Counted from the first letter of the stretch, positions 53,480 to 63,628 are shown. The stretch is DNA of 64,000 bases from Blastococcus sp. HT6-30 (GCF_039729015.1 NZ_CP155792.1:330001-394000), one strand, 5' to 3'. The notes: generated by a model from the letters alone, not told the origin. Program-made: numbers and translations.

Positions 53480-53818
53480 ATGTTCCCCGGAGGCCAGCAG
53501 CCCGACCTGTCGCAGCTCATGAAGCAGGCGCAGCAGATGCAGCAGCAGCTCGCCGCCGCCCAGCAGGAGCTGGCGGCCACCGAGGTCACCGGCACCGCCG
53601 GCGGCGGCCTGGTCTCGGCGACGATGACCGGCGACGGCGACCTGACTGCGCTCACCATCGCGCCCGACGCCGTCGACACCGACGACCTCGAGACGCTGCA
53701 GGACCTCGTCGTCGCCGCCGTCCGGGACGCCAAGCGGGCTGCCGACGAGCTGACCGCCAACCGCATGGGCCCGCTGGCCGGTGGACTCGGCGGCGGCCTG
53801 GGGCTGTCCGGCCTCTGA
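53480..53818 (+). CDS. ybaB: YbaB/EbfC-family nucleoid-associated protein
   Basis: 112 residues from ATG 53480. Gln-rich helix [20 protein letters not shown], then [20 protein letters not shown] and a conserved [17 protein letters not shown] helix. Binds DNA as a dimer. Conserved position between dnaX and recR. Confidence 0.92.
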   Translation: MFPGGQQPDLSQLMKQAQQMQQQLAAAQQELAATEVTGTAGGGLVSATMTGDGDLTALTIAPDAVDTDDLETLQDLVVAAVRDAKRAADELTANRMGPLAGGLGGGLGLSGL

Positions 53819-53861
53819 TCGGGCGCGCCCGCCCGATCCACTTCGCAACCCGAGGAGCACC

Positions 53862-54461
53862 GTGTACGAGGGTGCCGTCCAGGACCTGATCGACGAGCTC
53901 GGTCGCCTGCCCGGCGTGGGGCCGAAGAGCGCCCAGCGCATCGCCTTCCACCTGCTGTCGTCCGAGTCGGCCGACGTCAGCCGGCTGGTGGCGGCCCTGA
54001 CCCGGGTCCAGGAGTCGGTCCGGTTCTGCGTGACCTGCTACAACGTGGCCGAGGCAGAGCAGTGCCGGATCTGCCGCGATCCGCGCCGCTCCGACGACGT
54101 CCTCTGCGTCGTCGAGGAGCCCAAGGACGTCGTCGCCATCGAGCGCACCCGTGAGTTCCGCGGCCGCTACCACGTGCTCGGCGGCGCGATCAGCCCCATC
54201 GACGGGGTCGGCCCCGACGACCTGCGGGTCAAGGAGCTGATGACCCGGCTGATGAACGGCGCCGTCACCGAGCTGATCATCGCCACCGACCCGAACCTCG
54301 AGGGCGAGGCGACCGCGGCGTACCTGGCCCGGCTGGTCGGTCCGATGGGGCTCGCGGTCTCCCGGCTGGCCAGCGGCCTGCCGGTGGGCGGCGACCTGGA
54401 GTACGCCGACGAGGTCACGCTCGGCCGGGCCTTCGAGGGCCGCCGCCGCATCGACGCCTGA
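53862..54461 (+). CDS. recR: Recombination mediator protein RecR
   Basis: 199 residues; GTG 53862 with CGAGGAG upstream. N-terminal helix-hairpin-helix [20 protein letters not shown], zinc finger [18 protein letters not shown], Toprim domain [13 protein letters not shown] to [17 protein letters not shown], and Walker-like C-terminus [20 protein letters not shown]. Loads RecA with RecFO at gaps. Confidence 0.95.
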   Translation: MYEGAVQDLIDELGRLPGVGPKSAQRIAFHLLSSESADVSRLVAALTRVQESVRFCVTCYNVAEAEQCRICRDPRRSDDVLCVVEEPKDVVAIERTREFRGRYHVLGGAISPIDGVGPDDLRVKELMTRLMNGAVTELIIATDPNLEGEATAAYLARLVGPMGLAVSRLASGLPVGGDLEYADEVTLGRAFEGRRRIDA

Positions 54462-54787
54462 GGCCGGGCCGGGTCGCTCGGTGGTCAGCACCCGGCGAGG
54501 CGGGGTCACCTGAGGGTGCGACACCCCGGTAGAGCAGCGCCGACCGAGCACGGAACGGTCCGCGCGGCTGCGGGCGGCGACGTCACGGGGTCGTCGGCGC
54601 ACCCTCGGTCACGCGATCGGTGGCCCCGGTGTGCGGCACCTCTCGGCGTGCAGTCACGACGCGGTAACAGCGTCCCGGGGGCCTCTCGCGGCTGAGAAGC
54701 GCTGTGTTAAACCTTGAGATCTTCTGGTCCCCCGGGCGACCGCGTGGAAATCCTCCGCGGTCGCTGTCGATGAGAACGAGGTAACGG
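54462..54787. other. Intergenic region upstream of the peptide transporter
   Basis: 326 bases without a gene. The stretch 54698-54725 (around GTGTTAAACCTTGAGATCTT) is clearly richer in A/T than its surroundings and is the likely promoter/5' leader of the transporter operon; ACGAGG at 54776 is the ribosome binding site. I see no riboswitch that I can name. Confidence 0.5.
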
Positions 54788-56434
54788 ATGACTTCCGGTT
54801 CGATCAGCCGTCGGCGTGTGGTCGCCACGGCGGGCGTCGCAGCCACGGCCCTGGTGCTCAGCGCCTGCGGCGGCGGCGACAGCGGCGGCAGCGGCGGCGG
54901 CTCCGGCGGCGGCGATGGCGGCAGCATCACGATCGGCACCAGCGACAAGATCACCACCATCGACCCGGCCGGTTCGTACGACAACGGTTCGTTCGCCGTG
55001 ATGAACCAGGTCTACCCGTTCCTGATGAACACCCCCTACGGCAGCCCCGAGGTCGAGCCGGACATCGCCGAGTCGGCCGAGTTCACCTCGCCGACCGAGT
55101 ACACGGTGACGCTCAAGGACGGCCTGACGTTCGCCAACGGCAACGAGCTGACCTCCTCGGACGTCAAGTTCACGTTCGACCGCCAGCTTGCGATCAACGA
55201 CCCCGAGGGCCCGGCCTCGCTGCTCTACAACCTGGACAGCGTCGAGGCCCCGGACGACCAGACGGTCGTGTTCACCCTCAAGCAGCCGAACGACCAGATC
55301 TTCCCGCAGATCCTGTCGAGCCCGGCCGGCCCGATCGTCGACGAGGACGTCTTCTCGGCCACCGAGCTGACCCCCGACCAGGAGATCGTGGACGGCGAGG
55401 CCTTCGCCGGCCCGTACACGGTCACCAACTACGACCAGAACAACCTGGTCACCTACGCGGCCAACCCCGAGTACCAGGGTCTGCTGGGCGAGCCGGAGAC
55501 CGAGCAGGTCAACGTCAGGTACTACGCCGACGCCTCGAACCTGAAGCTCGACGTGCAGGAGGGCAACATCGACGTCGCCTTCCGCAGCCTCAGCGCGACC
55601 GACATCGAGGACCTCCGCGGCGACGACAACGTCCAGGTCGTCGACGGCCCCGGCGGCGAGATCCGCTACGTCGTCTTCAACTTCAACACCCAGCCCTACG
55701 GCGCGACGACGCCGGAGGCCGACCCGGCCAAGGCGCTCGCCGTCCGCCAGGCGGTCGCCAACCTGCTCGACCGCGAGGAGCTGGCCGAGCAGGTCTACAA
55801 GGGCACCTACACCCCGCTGTACTCCTTCGTCCCCGAGGGCCTGACCGGCGCCATCCAGCCGCTCATGGAGAAGTACGGCGACGGCTCGGGTGGCCCCGAC
55901 GTCGACAGGGCGCGGCAGGTGCTCGAGGCAGCCGGGGTCACCACCCCGGTGCAGCTGAGCCTGCAGTACTCCAACGACCACTACGGCCCGAGCTCGGGTG
56001 ACGAGTACGCGCTGATCAAGGACCAGCTGGAGTCCAGCGGCCTGTTCACCGTCGACCTGCAGACCACGGAGTGGACGCAGTACTCCGAGCAGCGGACCAA
56101 CGACGTGTACCCGGCCTACCAGCTGGGCTGGTTCCCGGACTACTCGGACGCCGACAACTACCTGACGCCGTTCTTCCTCGAGGAGAACTTCCTGGGCAAC
56201 CACTACGCGGACCCCGAGGTCAACGACCTGATCCTCCAGCAGGCCACGACCGAGGACCCGGCTGAGCGGCAGGCGCTGATCGAGCAGATCCAGGAGCTGG
56301 TGGCCGACGACCTGTCCACCGTGCCCTACCTGCAGGGCTCCCAGGTGGCGGTGACCGGTGCCGACGTCTCCGGCGCCGAGGACACCCTCGACGCCTCGTT
56401 CAAGTTCCGGTACGGCGCCCTCAGCAAGGGCTGA
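54788..56434 (+). CDS. Peptide/nickel-type (family 5) ABC solute-binding lipoprotein
   Basis: 548 residues. The leader SRRRVVATAG with twin arginines and a lipobox L-S-A-C suggests export by Tat or Sec followed by lipidation. A Gly/Ser tether precedes SBP family 5: TTIDPAGSYDNGSFAVMNQ, EYTVTLKDGLTFANGNELTSSDVKFTFDR and VRQAVANLLDREELAEQVYKG. Binds oligopeptides or similar solutes for the permeases that follow. Confidence 0.9.
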   Translation: MTSGSISRRRVVATAGVAATALVLSACGGGDSGGSGGGSGGGDGGSITIGTSDKITTIDPAGSYDNGSFAVMNQVYPFLMNTPYGSPEVEPDIAESAEFTSPTEYTVTLKDGLTFANGNELTSSDVKFTFDRQLAINDPEGPASLLYNLDSVEAPDDQTVVFTLKQPNDQIFPQILSSPAGPIVDEDVFSATELTPDQEIVDGEAFAGPYTVTNYDQNNLVTYAANPEYQGLLGEPETEQVNVRYYADASNLKLDVQEGNIDVAFRSLSATDIEDLRGDDNVQVVDGPGGEIRYVVFNFNTQPYGATTPEADPAKALAVRQAVANLLDREELAEQVYKGTYTPLYSFVPEGLTGAIQPLMEKYGDGSGGPDVDRARQVLEAAGVTTPVQLSLQYSNDHYGPSSGDEYALIKDQLESSGLFTVDLQTTEWTQYSEQRTNDVYPAYQLGWFPDYSDADNYLTPFFLEENFLGNHYADPEVNDLILQQATTEDPAERQALIEQIQELVADDLSTVPYLQGSQVAVTGADVSGAEDTLDASFKFRYGALSKG

Positions 56435-56463
56435 TCGAGCCTGAGCTGAGAGGCTGCACCGCC

Positions 56464-56501
56464 CGGCCCCGGGTGACCCGCGCGCGGGTCACCCGGGGCC
56501 G
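56464..56501 (+). terminator. Perfect 38-bp palindrome between binding protein and permeases
   Basis: CGGCCCCGGGTGACCCGCG followed by its exact complement. Located where operons often keep binding-protein mRNA in excess over permease mRNA. Confidence 0.75.
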
Positions 56502-56537
56502 TCCACGTACGGACCCCGCACCGACCTTGGTGGAGAC

Positions 56538-57644
56538 ATGACCACGACGACGACCGAGCTCACCGGGAGCACTGACGCCCCGGACGACGAGCCGGCACCC
56601 CGCCGCCGGCGCGGCGGCGGGGGCGGCGGACTGGGCGGCTACCTGCTGGTCCGCTTCCTGTTGATCTTCCCGACCATCTTCATCCTGGTGACGACGGTCT
56701 TCGTCCTCATGCGGCTGACCGGTGACCCGATCACCGCCGCGCTCGGCGGCCGGCTGCCCGCGGCGGAGCTCCGCGAGCGGGTCGTCGAGGCCGGGTACGA
56801 CCGGCCGATCCTGGTGCAGTACTGGGAGTACCTGACCTCGCTGGTGCAGGGAGACTTCGGGACGACGCAGAGCGACAACCGCCCGGTGACCGAGGTCCTC
56901 ACCACGTTCGGCGCAGCGACGCTCGAGCTCGCCTTCTACGCGCTGGTCGTCGCTTTCCTCGTCGGCATCCCGCTGGGCCGCCTCGCCGCCTACCTGCGCG
57001 ACCGGTGGCCCGACGCGGCGCTGCGGGTGTTCGCGATCCTCTGCTACGCCACCCCCGTCTTCTTCGCCGGGCTGGTGTTCAAGCTGGTCTTCGCCGTCCA
57101 GCTGGGCTGGCTGCCCGTCGCCGGGCGGGCCAGCACCCGCTCGGAGATCCAGCTGCAGACGCAGGACTCGGCCACCGGCATCTACCTGATCGACGCGATC
57201 TCGACCGGGGACGGCGAGGTGGTCACCGACGTCCTCGAGCACGCCGTCCTCCCGGCGCTCACCCTCGGGCTGCTCACCGCCGGGGTCTTCCTGCGGCTGG
57301 TGCGCACCAACGTGATCGGCACGCTGGGCATGGGGTACGTGGAGGCGGCCCGTTCCCGCGGGGTCAGCGAACGGCGGTTGCTGCGCAAGCACGCCTACCG
57401 GCCGGCGCTGATCCCCATCGTCACCGTCATCGGCCTGCAGATCGCCCTGCTGCTGGGCGGCGCGGTCCTGACCGAGACCACGTTCGAGTGGAAGGGCCTG
57501 GGCTTCCAGCTGGTCCAGTACCTGGAGGCGCGCGACTTCGTCGCCGTCCAGGGCATCGTCGTGCTGGCCGCCGTGATCGTCGCGGTCGTGAACTTCGTCG
57601 TCGACGTCATCGCGGCGCTGATCGACCCGCGGGTGAGGTACTGA
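56538..57644 (+). CDS. DppB/OppB-type ABC permease
   Basis: 368 residues. A hydrophilic Arg/Gly-rich N-terminus precedes six helices. Typical first helix LVRFLLIFPTIFILVTTVFVLMRLTGDP and the EAA coupling loop YVEAARSRGVSERRLLRKHAYRPALIPIVT. One base separates it from the next permease. Confidence 0.92.
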   Translation: MTTTTTELTGSTDAPDDEPAPRRRRGGGGGGLGGYLLVRFLLIFPTIFILVTTVFVLMRLTGDPITAALGGRLPAAELRERVVEAGYDRPILVQYWEYLTSLVQGDFGTTQSDNRPVTEVLTTFGAATLELAFYALVVAFLVGIPLGRLAAYLRDRWPDAALRVFAILCYATPVFFAGLVFKLVFAVQLGWLPVAGRASTRSEIQLQTQDSATGIYLIDAISTGDGEVVTDVLEHAVLPALTLGLLTAGVFLRLVRTNVIGTLGMGYVEAARSRGVSERRLLRKHAYRPALIPIVTVIGLQIALLLGGAVLTETTFEWKGLGFQLVQYLEARDFVAVQGIVVLAAVIVAVVNFVVDVIAALIDPRVRY

Positions 57645-57645
57645 C

Positions 57646-58728
57646 ATGGCCACCGCTGTGAACGCTCCCGAGACGGCGCCCGCCGGGCGCCGGCGCCGCG
57701 GCCGGCGCGATCTGCCCGTGATCCGCCAGGTGCAGCAGAGCGTCGGCCTGCAGCGCGGCATGCTGGTCGCCGGCCTGGTGCTCACCGGCATCTTCGTGCT
57801 GACGGCGATCTTCGCGCCGCTGCTGGCGCCCTACGAGTACGACCAGCTGCGGGACGCGGCCGGCCCGTTCGGCGCCCAGCAGGAGCCGTCGGCCGACCAC
57901 CTGCTCGGCACCACCGTCGGCGGCTACGACGTGCTGTCGCGGGTGATCTGGGGCTCGCGCACCGCGCTCCTGGTGATCGTCGCCGCCGTCGTCTTCTCGC
58001 TGCTCCTGGGCGTCCTGCTGGGGCTGGTCTCGGGCTACTTCGGCGGCTGGCTGGACCGGGTGCTGGTCGTCGTCGCCGACGCGATCTACGCCTTCCCGTC
58101 GCTGCTGCTGGCCATCGTCGTGGGCATCGTGCTCAACGGCGGCCAGTCGAGCCTCTGGGGCGGCATCATCGCCGCGGCGCTGTCGATCACCGTCATCTTC
58201 GTGCCGCAGTACCTGCGGGTGGTGCGCGCCGAGACGGTGCGGATCAAGTCCGAGGCGTTCGTGGAGTCCGCGCGCGTCATCGGCGCCGGCCACTGGCGGA
58301 TCATGTCGCGGCACGTCTTCCGCAACGCCACGCGGACGCTGCCGCTGATCCTCACGCTCAACGCCTCCGAGGCCATCCTGACCCTCGCCGGGCTGGGCTT
58401 CCTCGGCTTCGGCATCGAGCCGACGGCGGCCGCGGAGTGGGGCTACGACCTCAAGCAGTCGCTGTCCGACGTCACCAGCGGCATCTGGTGGACCTCGATC
58501 TTCCCGGGCCTGGCCATCGTGCTCGTGGTGCTCGGCCTGACGCTGGTCGGGGAGAGCCTCAACGACCTGGCCGACCCGCGGCTGCGCAGCCGGCGCCGCG
58601 GTGGCACCGCGCCGTCCGACGTCGCCGAGACCTCGGTCGCGGTGGGCCCGTACACCGCCCCCGTTCCCAGCCCGGGCGGCACCGACGAGCTCGAGCGACC
58701 CACCGACCCGCAGGAGGGGCAGCGATGA
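57646..58728 (+). CDS. DppC/OppC-type ABC permease
   Basis: 360 residues. An N-terminal cytoplasmic segment, then GLVLTGIFVLTAIFAPLLAPYEY, HLLGTTVGGYDVLSRVIWGSRTAL and the EAA loop FVESARVIGAGHWRIMSRHVFRN. Heterodimerises with the preceding permease. The end overlaps the ATPase gene (ATGA). Confidence 0.92.
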   Translation: MATAVNAPETAPAGRRRRGRRDLPVIRQVQQSVGLQRGMLVAGLVLTGIFVLTAIFAPLLAPYEYDQLRDAAGPFGAQQEPSADHLLGTTVGGYDVLSRVIWGSRTALLVIVAAVVFSLLLGVLLGLVSGYFGGWLDRVLVVVADAIYAFPSLLLAIVVGIVLNGGQSSLWGGIIAAALSITVIFVPQYLRVVRAETVRIKSEAFVESARVIGAGHWRIMSRHVFRNATRTLPLILTLNASEAILTLAGLGFLGFGIEPTAAAEWGYDLKQSLSDVTSGIWWTSIFPGLAIVLVVLGLTLVGESLNDLADPRLRSRRRGGTAPSDVAETSVAVGPYTAPVPSPGGTDELERPTDPQEGQR

Positions 58729-60428
58729 CCGGGGCGACCCGCACGACGGCGAACCACGTCGTCGGCATCGAGGACCTGACGGTCTCCTTCGCCACGGACG
58801 CCGGCGACGTCGCCGCCGTCCAGGGCGTGACCCTGTCGGTGGCCGCCGGCGAGGTGCTGGCCATCGTGGGCGAGAGCGGCAGCGGCAAGACGGTGACCGC
58901 GCGCAGCATCCTCGGCCTGCTGCCCGAGACCGCGACCACCCGCGGCGCGGTGCTGCTCACCAGCAAGGACGGCGGCAGCACCGCCGACGTCGTCAGCCTC
59001 GGGCGCGCCGACCTCGGCGACGTCCGGGGCCGCGACGCGGCGATGGTGTTCCAGGAGCCGTCGACGGCGCTGAACCCGGTGTACCCGGTCGGCTGGCAGA
59101 TCGCCGAAGGCCTGCGGGCGCACGGGAAGTACTCGCGCAAGGAGGCGCGGGAGAAGGCGATCGACGTGATGCGGCGGGTCGGCATCCCCGATCCCGAGCA
59201 CCGCGTCGACCACTACCCGCACCAGTTCTCCGGCGGCCAGAAGCAGCGCATCGTCATCGCGCAGGCGCTGGTGCTCGACCCCGGCGTCATCATCGCCGAC
59301 GAGCCGACCACCGCTCTCGACGTCACGGTGCAGGCGGAGATCCTCGAGCTGCTGCGCCGCTGCCGCGACGACTTCGGCACCGCGATCGTGCTCATCACGC
59401 ACAACATGGGCGTCGTCGCCGACCTGGCCGACCGGGTGGCCGTCATGTACCAGGGGCGGATCGTCGAGCAGGCCGACGTCCGGACGCTGTTCTCCGCTCC
59501 GCAGGACCCCTACACCCGGCAGCTGCTGTCGTCGGTGCCGCGGCTGGGCGAGGGGCGGGCGCGCACCCAGGACCGCGCCGACTCCCGGACCCGGGCCTGG
59601 GCGGACGCCACCCCGGTCGTCGGGGCGCGCGACCTGCGGATCGTCTACCCCGGCCGGCTGCGCAAGCCGGACTTCGTCGCCGTCGACGGGGTGAGCTTCG
59701 CGATCCGGCCCGGCGAGGTGCTCGGCCTGGTGGGGGAGAGCGGCAGCGGCAAGACGACGATCGGCCGGGCCATCGCCGGCCTGACCAAGGTCACCGGTGG
59801 CTCCCTGCAGGTGCTCGGCACCGAGATGAACGGGGTGAAGGAGAAGCGGTTCCGCCCGGTGCGCCAGCGGATCGGCTTCGTCTTCCAGGACCCGGCATCG
59901 AGCTTCAACCCGCTGCTCACCATCGCCGACGCCGTCGCCGAGCCGCTGGTCGTGCACGGCCGGGCGAAGGACCCGCAGGACGCCCGCGGCCGGGTGGACG
60001 AGCTGCTGGAGGCCGTCCAGCTGCCCAAGGCCTTCGGCGACCGGTTCCCGCACGAGCTGTCCGGCGGCCAGCGGCAGCGCGCCAGCCTGGCCCGCGCGCT
60101 GGCTCTCGACCCGGAGTTGCTCATCGCCGACGAGCCCACCTCGGCGCTGGACGTGTCGGTGCAGAAGCGGGTGCTGGAGCTGTTCGACGAGCTGCAGCGC
60201 GAGCTCGGCTTCGCCTGCCTGTTCATCAGCCACGACCTCGCCGTCGTCGACCTGCTGGCCGACCGGATCGCGGTCCTCTACCGGGGCTCGCTGGTCGAGG
60301 AGGGCACCGGGGCGGAGGTGCTGGGCAACCCCCAGCACCCCTACACGCAGCGGCTCCTGGCGTCCCTGCCCGTGCCCGACCCCGAGCAGCAGGCCCGGCG
60401 CCGGTCGGTCTGGGAGCAGCTCCAGTAA
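58725..60428 (+). CDS. Fused dual ABC ATPase (DppD-DppF in one chain)
   Basis: 567 residues. The first ATPase domain (about 12-270) has Walker A GESGSGKT at 49-56, signature FSGGQKQRIVIAQAL and Walker B VIIADEPTTALD. The second (about 305-565) has Walker A near 337-343 (VGESGSGKTTIG), signature LSGGQRQRASLARAL and LLIADEPTSALD. The OppF-type C-terminal motif HPYTQRLLASLP is present. One polypeptide therefore supplies both ATPases of the importer. Confidence 0.92.
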   Translation: MTGATRTTANHVVGIEDLTVSFATDAGDVAAVQGVTLSVAAGEVLAIVGESGSGKTVTARSILGLLPETATTRGAVLLTSKDGGSTADVVSLGRADLGDVRGRDAAMVFQEPSTALNPVYPVGWQIAEGLRAHGKYSRKEAREKAIDVMRRVGIPDPEHRVDHYPHQFSGGQKQRIVIAQALVLDPGVIIADEPTTALDVTVQAEILELLRRCRDDFGTAIVLITHNMGVVADLADRVAVMYQGRIVEQADVRTLFSAPQDPYTRQLLSSVPRLGEGRARTQDRADSRTRAWADATPVVGARDLRIVYPGRLRKPDFVAVDGVSFAIRPGEVLGLVGESGSGKTTIGRAIAGLTKVTGGSLQVLGTEMNGVKEKRFRPVRQRIGFVFQDPASSFNPLLTIADAVAEPLVVHGRAKDPQDARGRVDELLEAVQLPKAFGDRFPHELSGGQRQRASLARALALDPELLIADEPTSALDVSVQKRVLELFDELQRELGFACLFISHDLAVVDLLADRIAVLYRGSLVEEGTGAEVLGNPQHPYTQRLLASLPVPDPEQQARRRSVWEQLQ

Positions 60429-60484
60429 CAGGAGCCCCGTGCCCCCGTCGCTCCGAGCTCACGTCGGGGCCCTGCACGAGGGCC

Positions 60485-60859
60485 TCACTCCAGGACGACG
60501 TCGTCGCCGGTGCGGACCGCCCGGCGCACCCGCAGCCTCGCCAGCTGTCCCAGCGCCCGCACCAGCTGCGAGTAGACCGGCGTCGGCCCGTGGTAGCCGA
60601 GGAACCCGCGCGGACCCTCGACCATCTCGCCGGTGCGCACGTCGTAGCGGCTCTGGTGCCAGGGACAGACCAGGCACCCGTCGGCGTCGACGCTGCCCTC
60701 GGCGAGGTCGGCCAGCTGGTGGCGGCAGCGCCGGGAGACGGCGAAGTACCGGTCGCCGCCGTCCGGGCCGGGGCCCCGGTTGCCCACGGCCCAGTCGCCG
60801 ACGCGGCGGACCGTCCCCGGCGGCAGCTCGGCGGCGGGGACGGAGTCGTGCTCGGGCAC
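60485..60859 (-). CDS. Rieske [2Fe-2S] domain protein
   Basis: 124 residues from GTG 60859 with GAGGAG upstream. Rieske cluster ligands are complete: C-R-H in VSRRCRHQLADLAEG and C-x2-H in LVCPWHQSRYD. A single domain without an oxygenase catalytic domain, as in small ferredoxin-like Rieske proteins. Electron-transfer partner unknown; no oxygenase is nearby. Confidence 0.85.
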   Translation of the reverse strand: MPEHDSVPAAELPPGTVRRVGDWAVGNRGPGPDGGDRYFAVSRRCRHQLADLAEGSVDADGCLVCPWHQSRYDVRTGEMVEGPRGFLGYHGPTPVYSQLVRALGQLARLRVRRAVRTGDDVVLE

Positions 60860-60979
60860 GCGGATCTCCTCGGTGCGGTGGACGGCGGTGGCCGGCGCCC
60901 TACCCACCGCGACCGGGCCGGACCCCTCGCCCGTCGGTAGGGTCGTCCCGGATCGACTTCGCCCTTCCAGGAGGTATCC

Positions 60980-63061
60980 GTGCGCCGGCTGTGCGTCGTC
61001 CTGGGAGTGCTCGCCGCCCTCCTGCTCGCCGGGGGGCCCGCCTACGCGGTGCCGCCGTTCCGGCTGGCGGAGCAGGTGGTCGACGAGGTCGGCGCGCTCG
61101 ACGGCAGCACCGCCCAGGTCCAGGACGCGATCGACGACCTGCGCTCGGCCACCGGCACCGACCTGTACGTGGTCTTCGTGTCCAGCTTCGACGGCGCGGA
61201 CAGCTCCGAGTGGGCGCAGGCGACCGCCGAGCTGAGCCAGCTCTCCGAGGAAGACGCGCTGCTCGCCGTCGCCGTGGGCGACCAGCAGTACGGGTTCCTG
61301 CGCCCGGCGGACTCCCCGCTCTCGCGGGAGGAGCTCGAGGTCCTGGCCGACGAGCAGGTGGCGCCGCAGTTCGGGGCCGAGGACTGGGCGGGGGGCGTGG
61401 CCACCTTCGCCGAGCTGTTGCAGTCGGGCGGAACGGCTCCGGGGCAGCCGGTGGGGTCCGATGCCGACAGCGGCTCCGGCGGCGCCGGCGCCCTGCTGGC
61501 GCTCGGCGCCATCGCGGTCATCGGCGGCGGGGCCTACCTGGTGAGCCGCTCGCGCCGGAACCGCGCCGGTGGCGCGCTGCCCGCGGGTGGGCAGCGGCCG
61601 GCGCCCGACCCCTACGAGGGCGTTCCCACCGACCAGTTGCAGGGCCGCGCCAGCGAGGCGCTGCTGGAGATGGACGAGGCCGTGAAGACCTCGCAGCTGG
61701 ACCTGGACTTCGCGCGTTCCCAGTACGGGGAGGAGGCCGTCGCCGGGTTCGGCGCCGCGCTCGCGCAGTCCAAGGCCGACGTCGCCCGCGCCTTCGCCGT
61801 CCGGCAGCAACTGGACGACGACGTCCCCGAGGACGAGCCGACGACGCGCCGGATGCTGGCCGAGATCCTGTCCCTGACGCAGGCCGCCGACGCCCGCCTC
61901 GACGAGCAGAGCGCGGCGTTCGAGAGGCTCCGCGACCTCGAGCGGACCGCTCCGGAGGTGCTCGCCGGCCTCGAACCGCGCATCGCGGCGCTGCGTGCCC
62001 GGCTGCCGCAGGAGGAGCAGCGGCTCGCCGGCATCCGGCAGCGGTTCTCCGGCCCGGCGGTGGCCGCCGTCGCCGACAACGTGCGCGAGGCCGGGGCCCG
62101 GCTCGACGCCGCCGACCAGGAGGTGCGCGAGGCCCGCGAGGCGCTGGCCGCCGGCCGCACGGGGGACGCCGTCGGCGACATCCGCGCGGCCGAGGACGCC
62201 GTGGCGCAGACGGGCACCCTGCTCGACGCGGTCGGCCGCCTGGCCGCCGACCTCGACGCCGCCGCCGGCCGGGTCGCGGCCGCGCGGGCGGAGACGGAGA
62301 AGGACCTTGCCGAGGCCCGTGCCCTGGTGGCCGGTGGCGACCGCAGCGGCCTGCAGCCGCAGATCGCCCGCGCCGAGGCAGCGCTGGCCGCGGCGGACGC
62401 GGCGCTGCGGCCGGCCGACGGCACGCCGGGGGACCCGCTCGCCGCGCTCCGCCAGCTCGAGGACGCCGACGTCGCGCTGGAGGAGACCCTCTCGGTGGCC
62501 CGCGACGCGCAGACCCAGGCCCGTCGGGCCGCCGCGGCGCTGGACCAGGCGCTGCTCACCGCCCGCTCGGCGGTGGCCGCGGCCGCGGACTTCATCGACA
62601 CCCGGCGCGGCGCGGTGGGTCCCGAGGCGCGCACCCGGCTGGCCGAGGCGCAGCGGCACCTGGAGGCCGCGGTCGAGCTGGGCCGCAGCGAGCCGGTGAG
62701 CGCGCTGCGGGAGGCGCAGCAGGCGGGGATGCTCGCGCAGCACGCGCTCGACCTGGCGCAGGACGACGTCGACCGGTGGAACTCCGGCTACGGCGGCTAC
62801 GGGCCCGGCGGCATGGGCGGTGGCTACGGCGGCGGGTACCGCCGCGGCGGGGTGGACCTGGGCAGCCTGGTGCTCGGCGGCATCCTGCTGGGCGGCGGCC
62901 GGCGCGGCGGTTTCGGCGGTGGCTTCTCCGGCGGTGGCTTCGGTGGCGGCCTCGGAGGCGGTGGCTTCGGTGGCCGGTCCGGGGGCGGCTCGTTCGGCGG
63001 CGGTGGCCGTGCGGGCGGCGGCTCGTTCGGCGGCGGCCGGGCCGGCGGCGGGCGGTTCTGA
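60980..63061 (+). CDS. TPM-domain membrane protein with coiled coil and Gly-rich tail
   Basis: 693 residues from GTG 60980. A signal peptide (about 1-23) is followed by a TPM domain (PPFRLAEQVVDEVGALDG to AVGDQQYGFL), one membrane helix (about 172-190), a long Ala/Glu/Arg/Gln-rich region (about 215-590) that should be mostly coiled coil, and a final Gly/Phe/Arg tail with FGGGFSGGG-type units. TPM proteins act in envelope or photosystem maintenance elsewhere; function here unknown. The glycine tail resembles low-complexity segments that self-associate. Confidence 0.83.
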   Translation: MRRLCVVLGVLAALLLAGGPAYAVPPFRLAEQVVDEVGALDGSTAQVQDAIDDLRSATGTDLYVVFVSSFDGADSSEWAQATAELSQLSEEDALLAVAVGDQQYGFLRPADSPLSREELEVLADEQVAPQFGAEDWAGGVATFAELLQSGGTAPGQPVGSDADSGSGGAGALLALGAIAVIGGGAYLVSRSRRNRAGGALPAGGQRPAPDPYEGVPTDQLQGRASEALLEMDEAVKTSQLDLDFARSQYGEEAVAGFGAALAQSKADVARAFAVRQQLDDDVPEDEPTTRRMLAEILSLTQAADARLDEQSAAFERLRDLERTAPEVLAGLEPRIAALRARLPQEEQRLAGIRQRFSGPAVAAVADNVREAGARLDAADQEVREAREALAAGRTGDAVGDIRAAEDAVAQTGTLLDAVGRLAADLDAAAGRVAAARAETEKDLAEARALVAGGDRSGLQPQIARAEAALAAADAALRPADGTPGDPLAALRQLEDADVALEETLSVARDAQTQARRAAAALDQALLTARSAVAAAADFIDTRRGAVGPEARTRLAEAQRHLEAAVELGRSEPVSALREAQQAGMLAQHALDLAQDDVDRWNSGYGGYGPGGMGGGYGGGYRRGGVDLGSLVLGGILLGGGRRGGFGGGFSGGGFGGGLGGGGFGGRSGGGSFGGGGRAGGGSFGGGRAGGGRF
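62775..63058 (+). repeat. Gly-rich low-complexity tail of the TPM protein
   Basis: Short units of GGCGGTGGC type repeated over about 280 bases encode G-G/G-F/S-G patterns with interspersed Arg. Confidence 0.75.
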
Positions 63062-63123
63062 CCGCCGCGCCGCGGGCCGCCCGAACTGTCGGCCGGGCTC
63101 GGTCCGCAGATGGACCCGCCACG

Positions 63124-63628
63124 GTGACCCGGATCCGGGAGGCAGGCCGGACGGTAGTGGTGGAGCCGATGGAGGTCGGGCCGATGGGCACGATGGTCAT
63201 CGCGCCCGACCCGCAGGGCCATCCGTTCGGCCTGTGGCAGGCCGGCGAGCACACCGGTGTGCAGCGGTACAACGAGCCGGGCTCGCTGGTCTGGAACGAG
63301 GCGGCGGCCGACGACCCGGAGGCGGCCCGGGCGTTCTACTCCGCCGTCTTCGGGTTCCGGTTCGAGGAGATCCCCGGCGGGGAGGGCTACACGACCTTCT
63401 CCACCGGCGACGACCCGCTGGGTGGGCTGGGTGGCGTCGTCCCCGGGGTGCCCAAGGGCTGGTCCACCTGCTTCGCGGTGGCCTCCACCGACGGTGCCGT
63501 CGCCACGGTGACCTCCGCGGGCGGGAAGGTGTTCCTCCCGGGCCGAGGACACCGAGTTCGGTCGCTTCGCGGTCGTCGCGGACCCGTGGGGCGCGTCGTT
63601 CTCGGTCATGGAGTCTCAGGCCGGCTGA
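63124..63628 (+). pseudogene. Broken two-domain VOC (glyoxalase-like) protein gene
   Basis: The preserved frame starts within the end of a first VOC domain (TVVVEPMEVGPMGTMVIAPD, then GHPFGLWQAGEHTG) and continues through the start of the second (LVWNEAAADDPEAARAFYSAVFGFRFEEI). The first 60-70 residues of the first domain are absent. After GGKVFLPG near 63543 the expected ending AEDTEFGRFAVVADPWGASF continues in another frame, to TGA 63626, so there is one net base insertion (or two lost). Both lesions point to a pseudogene, unless the frameshift is a sequencing error. Confidence 0.75.
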
